Assembly: GCF_964355755.1 (NCBI RefSeq)
Contig: NC_092675.1
Span: forward strand, 26,700,412-26,764,411
From: Antedon mediterranea
Taxonomy: Eukaryota; Echinodermata; Crinoidea; Comatulida; Antedonidae
Direction of reading: 5' to 3'
DNA: 64,000 nt
In this document: piece after piece, positions 63,175-64,000 of the stretch
Position numbering within the stretch: the stretch's first letter is position 1
How the letters are laid out: each line of letters opens with the position of its first letter
The notes under the pieces: generated by a model
Database searches by the model: none
Seen by the model: only the letters and a program-made list of their open reading frames with translations
Told to the model about the DNA's origin: nothing
Position numbers and translations under genes: made by a program

Positions 63175-64000
63175 TAAAGGAATATGAAAACATGTTATCT
63201 CCATGGTTTAGAGAAATAATTATATATTTTTGGGATGAACAGAGAGTAGGTCAAAGTTAATCTGTAATTTTTAATTAAAAGAATTAAATTATACATATTC
63301 CTAAATAAAATATTTCTGGTAATGAAACAGATTACACAGTAAAGTAAAAATTATATGGGAAGATTCACACACTTTATAATGAAAAATAATAATTATTTCA
63401 ATTTATTGTCTATTAAACAAAATGTATTTTATATTAGTATGTGTTACTATAATGGACAAATAAATAGAAACTTTATGTTTATATAAAAAGTCTATACATA
63501 CATACAATACTCGGATGGATGTTGATATAAAGAAAAAATACTATTAACTAGCTCTTGTAAGCCTGGTCTGATTCTAAACATACCTGTATACAGTAAACTG
63601 TATATCCTCTTCACATCAACACCTCCAATACCTTGGCAACTTGCCAGTTGTAATTATAAAAAATCCAACACACACACACACACCCCCACTGTATCTCTAC
63701 ATATGACAATATTGATCCAGTACTGTAGGCAAATTCCATAATACAGGATCATATATTACCTGTATCATGGGGAAGGTTAGGTAAGTTTGGGTGAATGATA
63801 CAGGCATCACATGTGAAACAGATACTGTGTGATCATTGCCTATCCCTGGACAAATTTAGATACAGTACCGATCATCAATTGTCATCACACGCCATCTCAC
63901 TAACTATTCTCTCTCACTCAACAAAAAATGTAATATTAATCTCTCATCCATACTTCTATATAATAACTTATTTACATAATAATATTTTGTATTTACAAAG

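Larger units (their letters stand above)
60070..64000. other. 3' flank of MADF-BESS gene and gene-free right end
   Basis: Contains the MADF-BESS 3' UTR (ATTAAA at 60664 and AATAAA at 61516 are possible poly(A) signals). Also present are dispersed repeat D copy 3 (61915-62055), MITE B copy 11 (62182-62346), an inverted-repeat element (62634-62912) and a small TTAA element (63076-63174). A CA microsatellite lies at about 63666-63684. Short ORFs are AT-rich chance frames. Confidence 0.55.

Overview
This is AT-rich animal nuclear DNA (GC roughly 30-35% by eye). Genes have spliced exons, GT-AG introns of up to several kilobases, tRNA-derived SINE fragments, and many short terminal-inverted-repeat elements. 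The gene set is a single CCSER homologue, tandem CRIP LIM genes, a RING/B-box/filamin/NHL TRIM gene with nearly all its coding in one exon, and a MADF-BESS factor. With frequent 'taggcctaggcct' words, this suggests an invertebrate deuterostome, most likely an echinoderm. The species is an inference. No prokaryotic, viral or CRISPR features were seen.

Layout. (1) 1-102: probable last codons of a + strand gene entering from the left. (2) 7524-38284, minus strand: eight coding exons of a CCSER1/CCSER2 homologue (serine-rich coiled-coil protein). All splice phases agree and the conceptual protein is 1067 residues. A possible 5' noncoding exon ends near 38941. (3) 38942-39977: divergent interval shared with the next gene. 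(4) 39978-42073 and 46701-50004, plus strand: two CRIP1-type single-LIM genes with identical exon lengths and phases until the last exon. A degenerate copy of the second gene's promoter and start region lies at about 45625-45807. (5) 52692-55044, minus: TRIM-NHL gene. (6) 58015-60069, plus: MADF-BESS protein. (7) 60070-64000: no recognised gene.

Between and inside genes are short non-autonomous elements. Family A has eight copies plus a solo end, all between 2 and 42.6 kb. Family B has about a dozen copies, nearly all between 43.9 and 62.4 kb, some nested or stacked. Two further families occur at 0.8 and 63.1 kb. These families have unrelated interiors but share a terminal pattern: TTAA, then a CACTA motif about 10 bases further in. 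They may therefore be mobilised by one TTAA-targeting (piggyBac-like) transposase. No transposase gene is present here.

The genes are functionally unrelated neighbours: microtubule/cell-division scaffold, LIM zinc proteins, E3 ligase and DNA-binding protein. I see no operon-like logic. The most unusual signals are the shared MITE end pattern, two exon-edge look-alikes inside a CCSER intron, and the duplicated CRIP promoter block.
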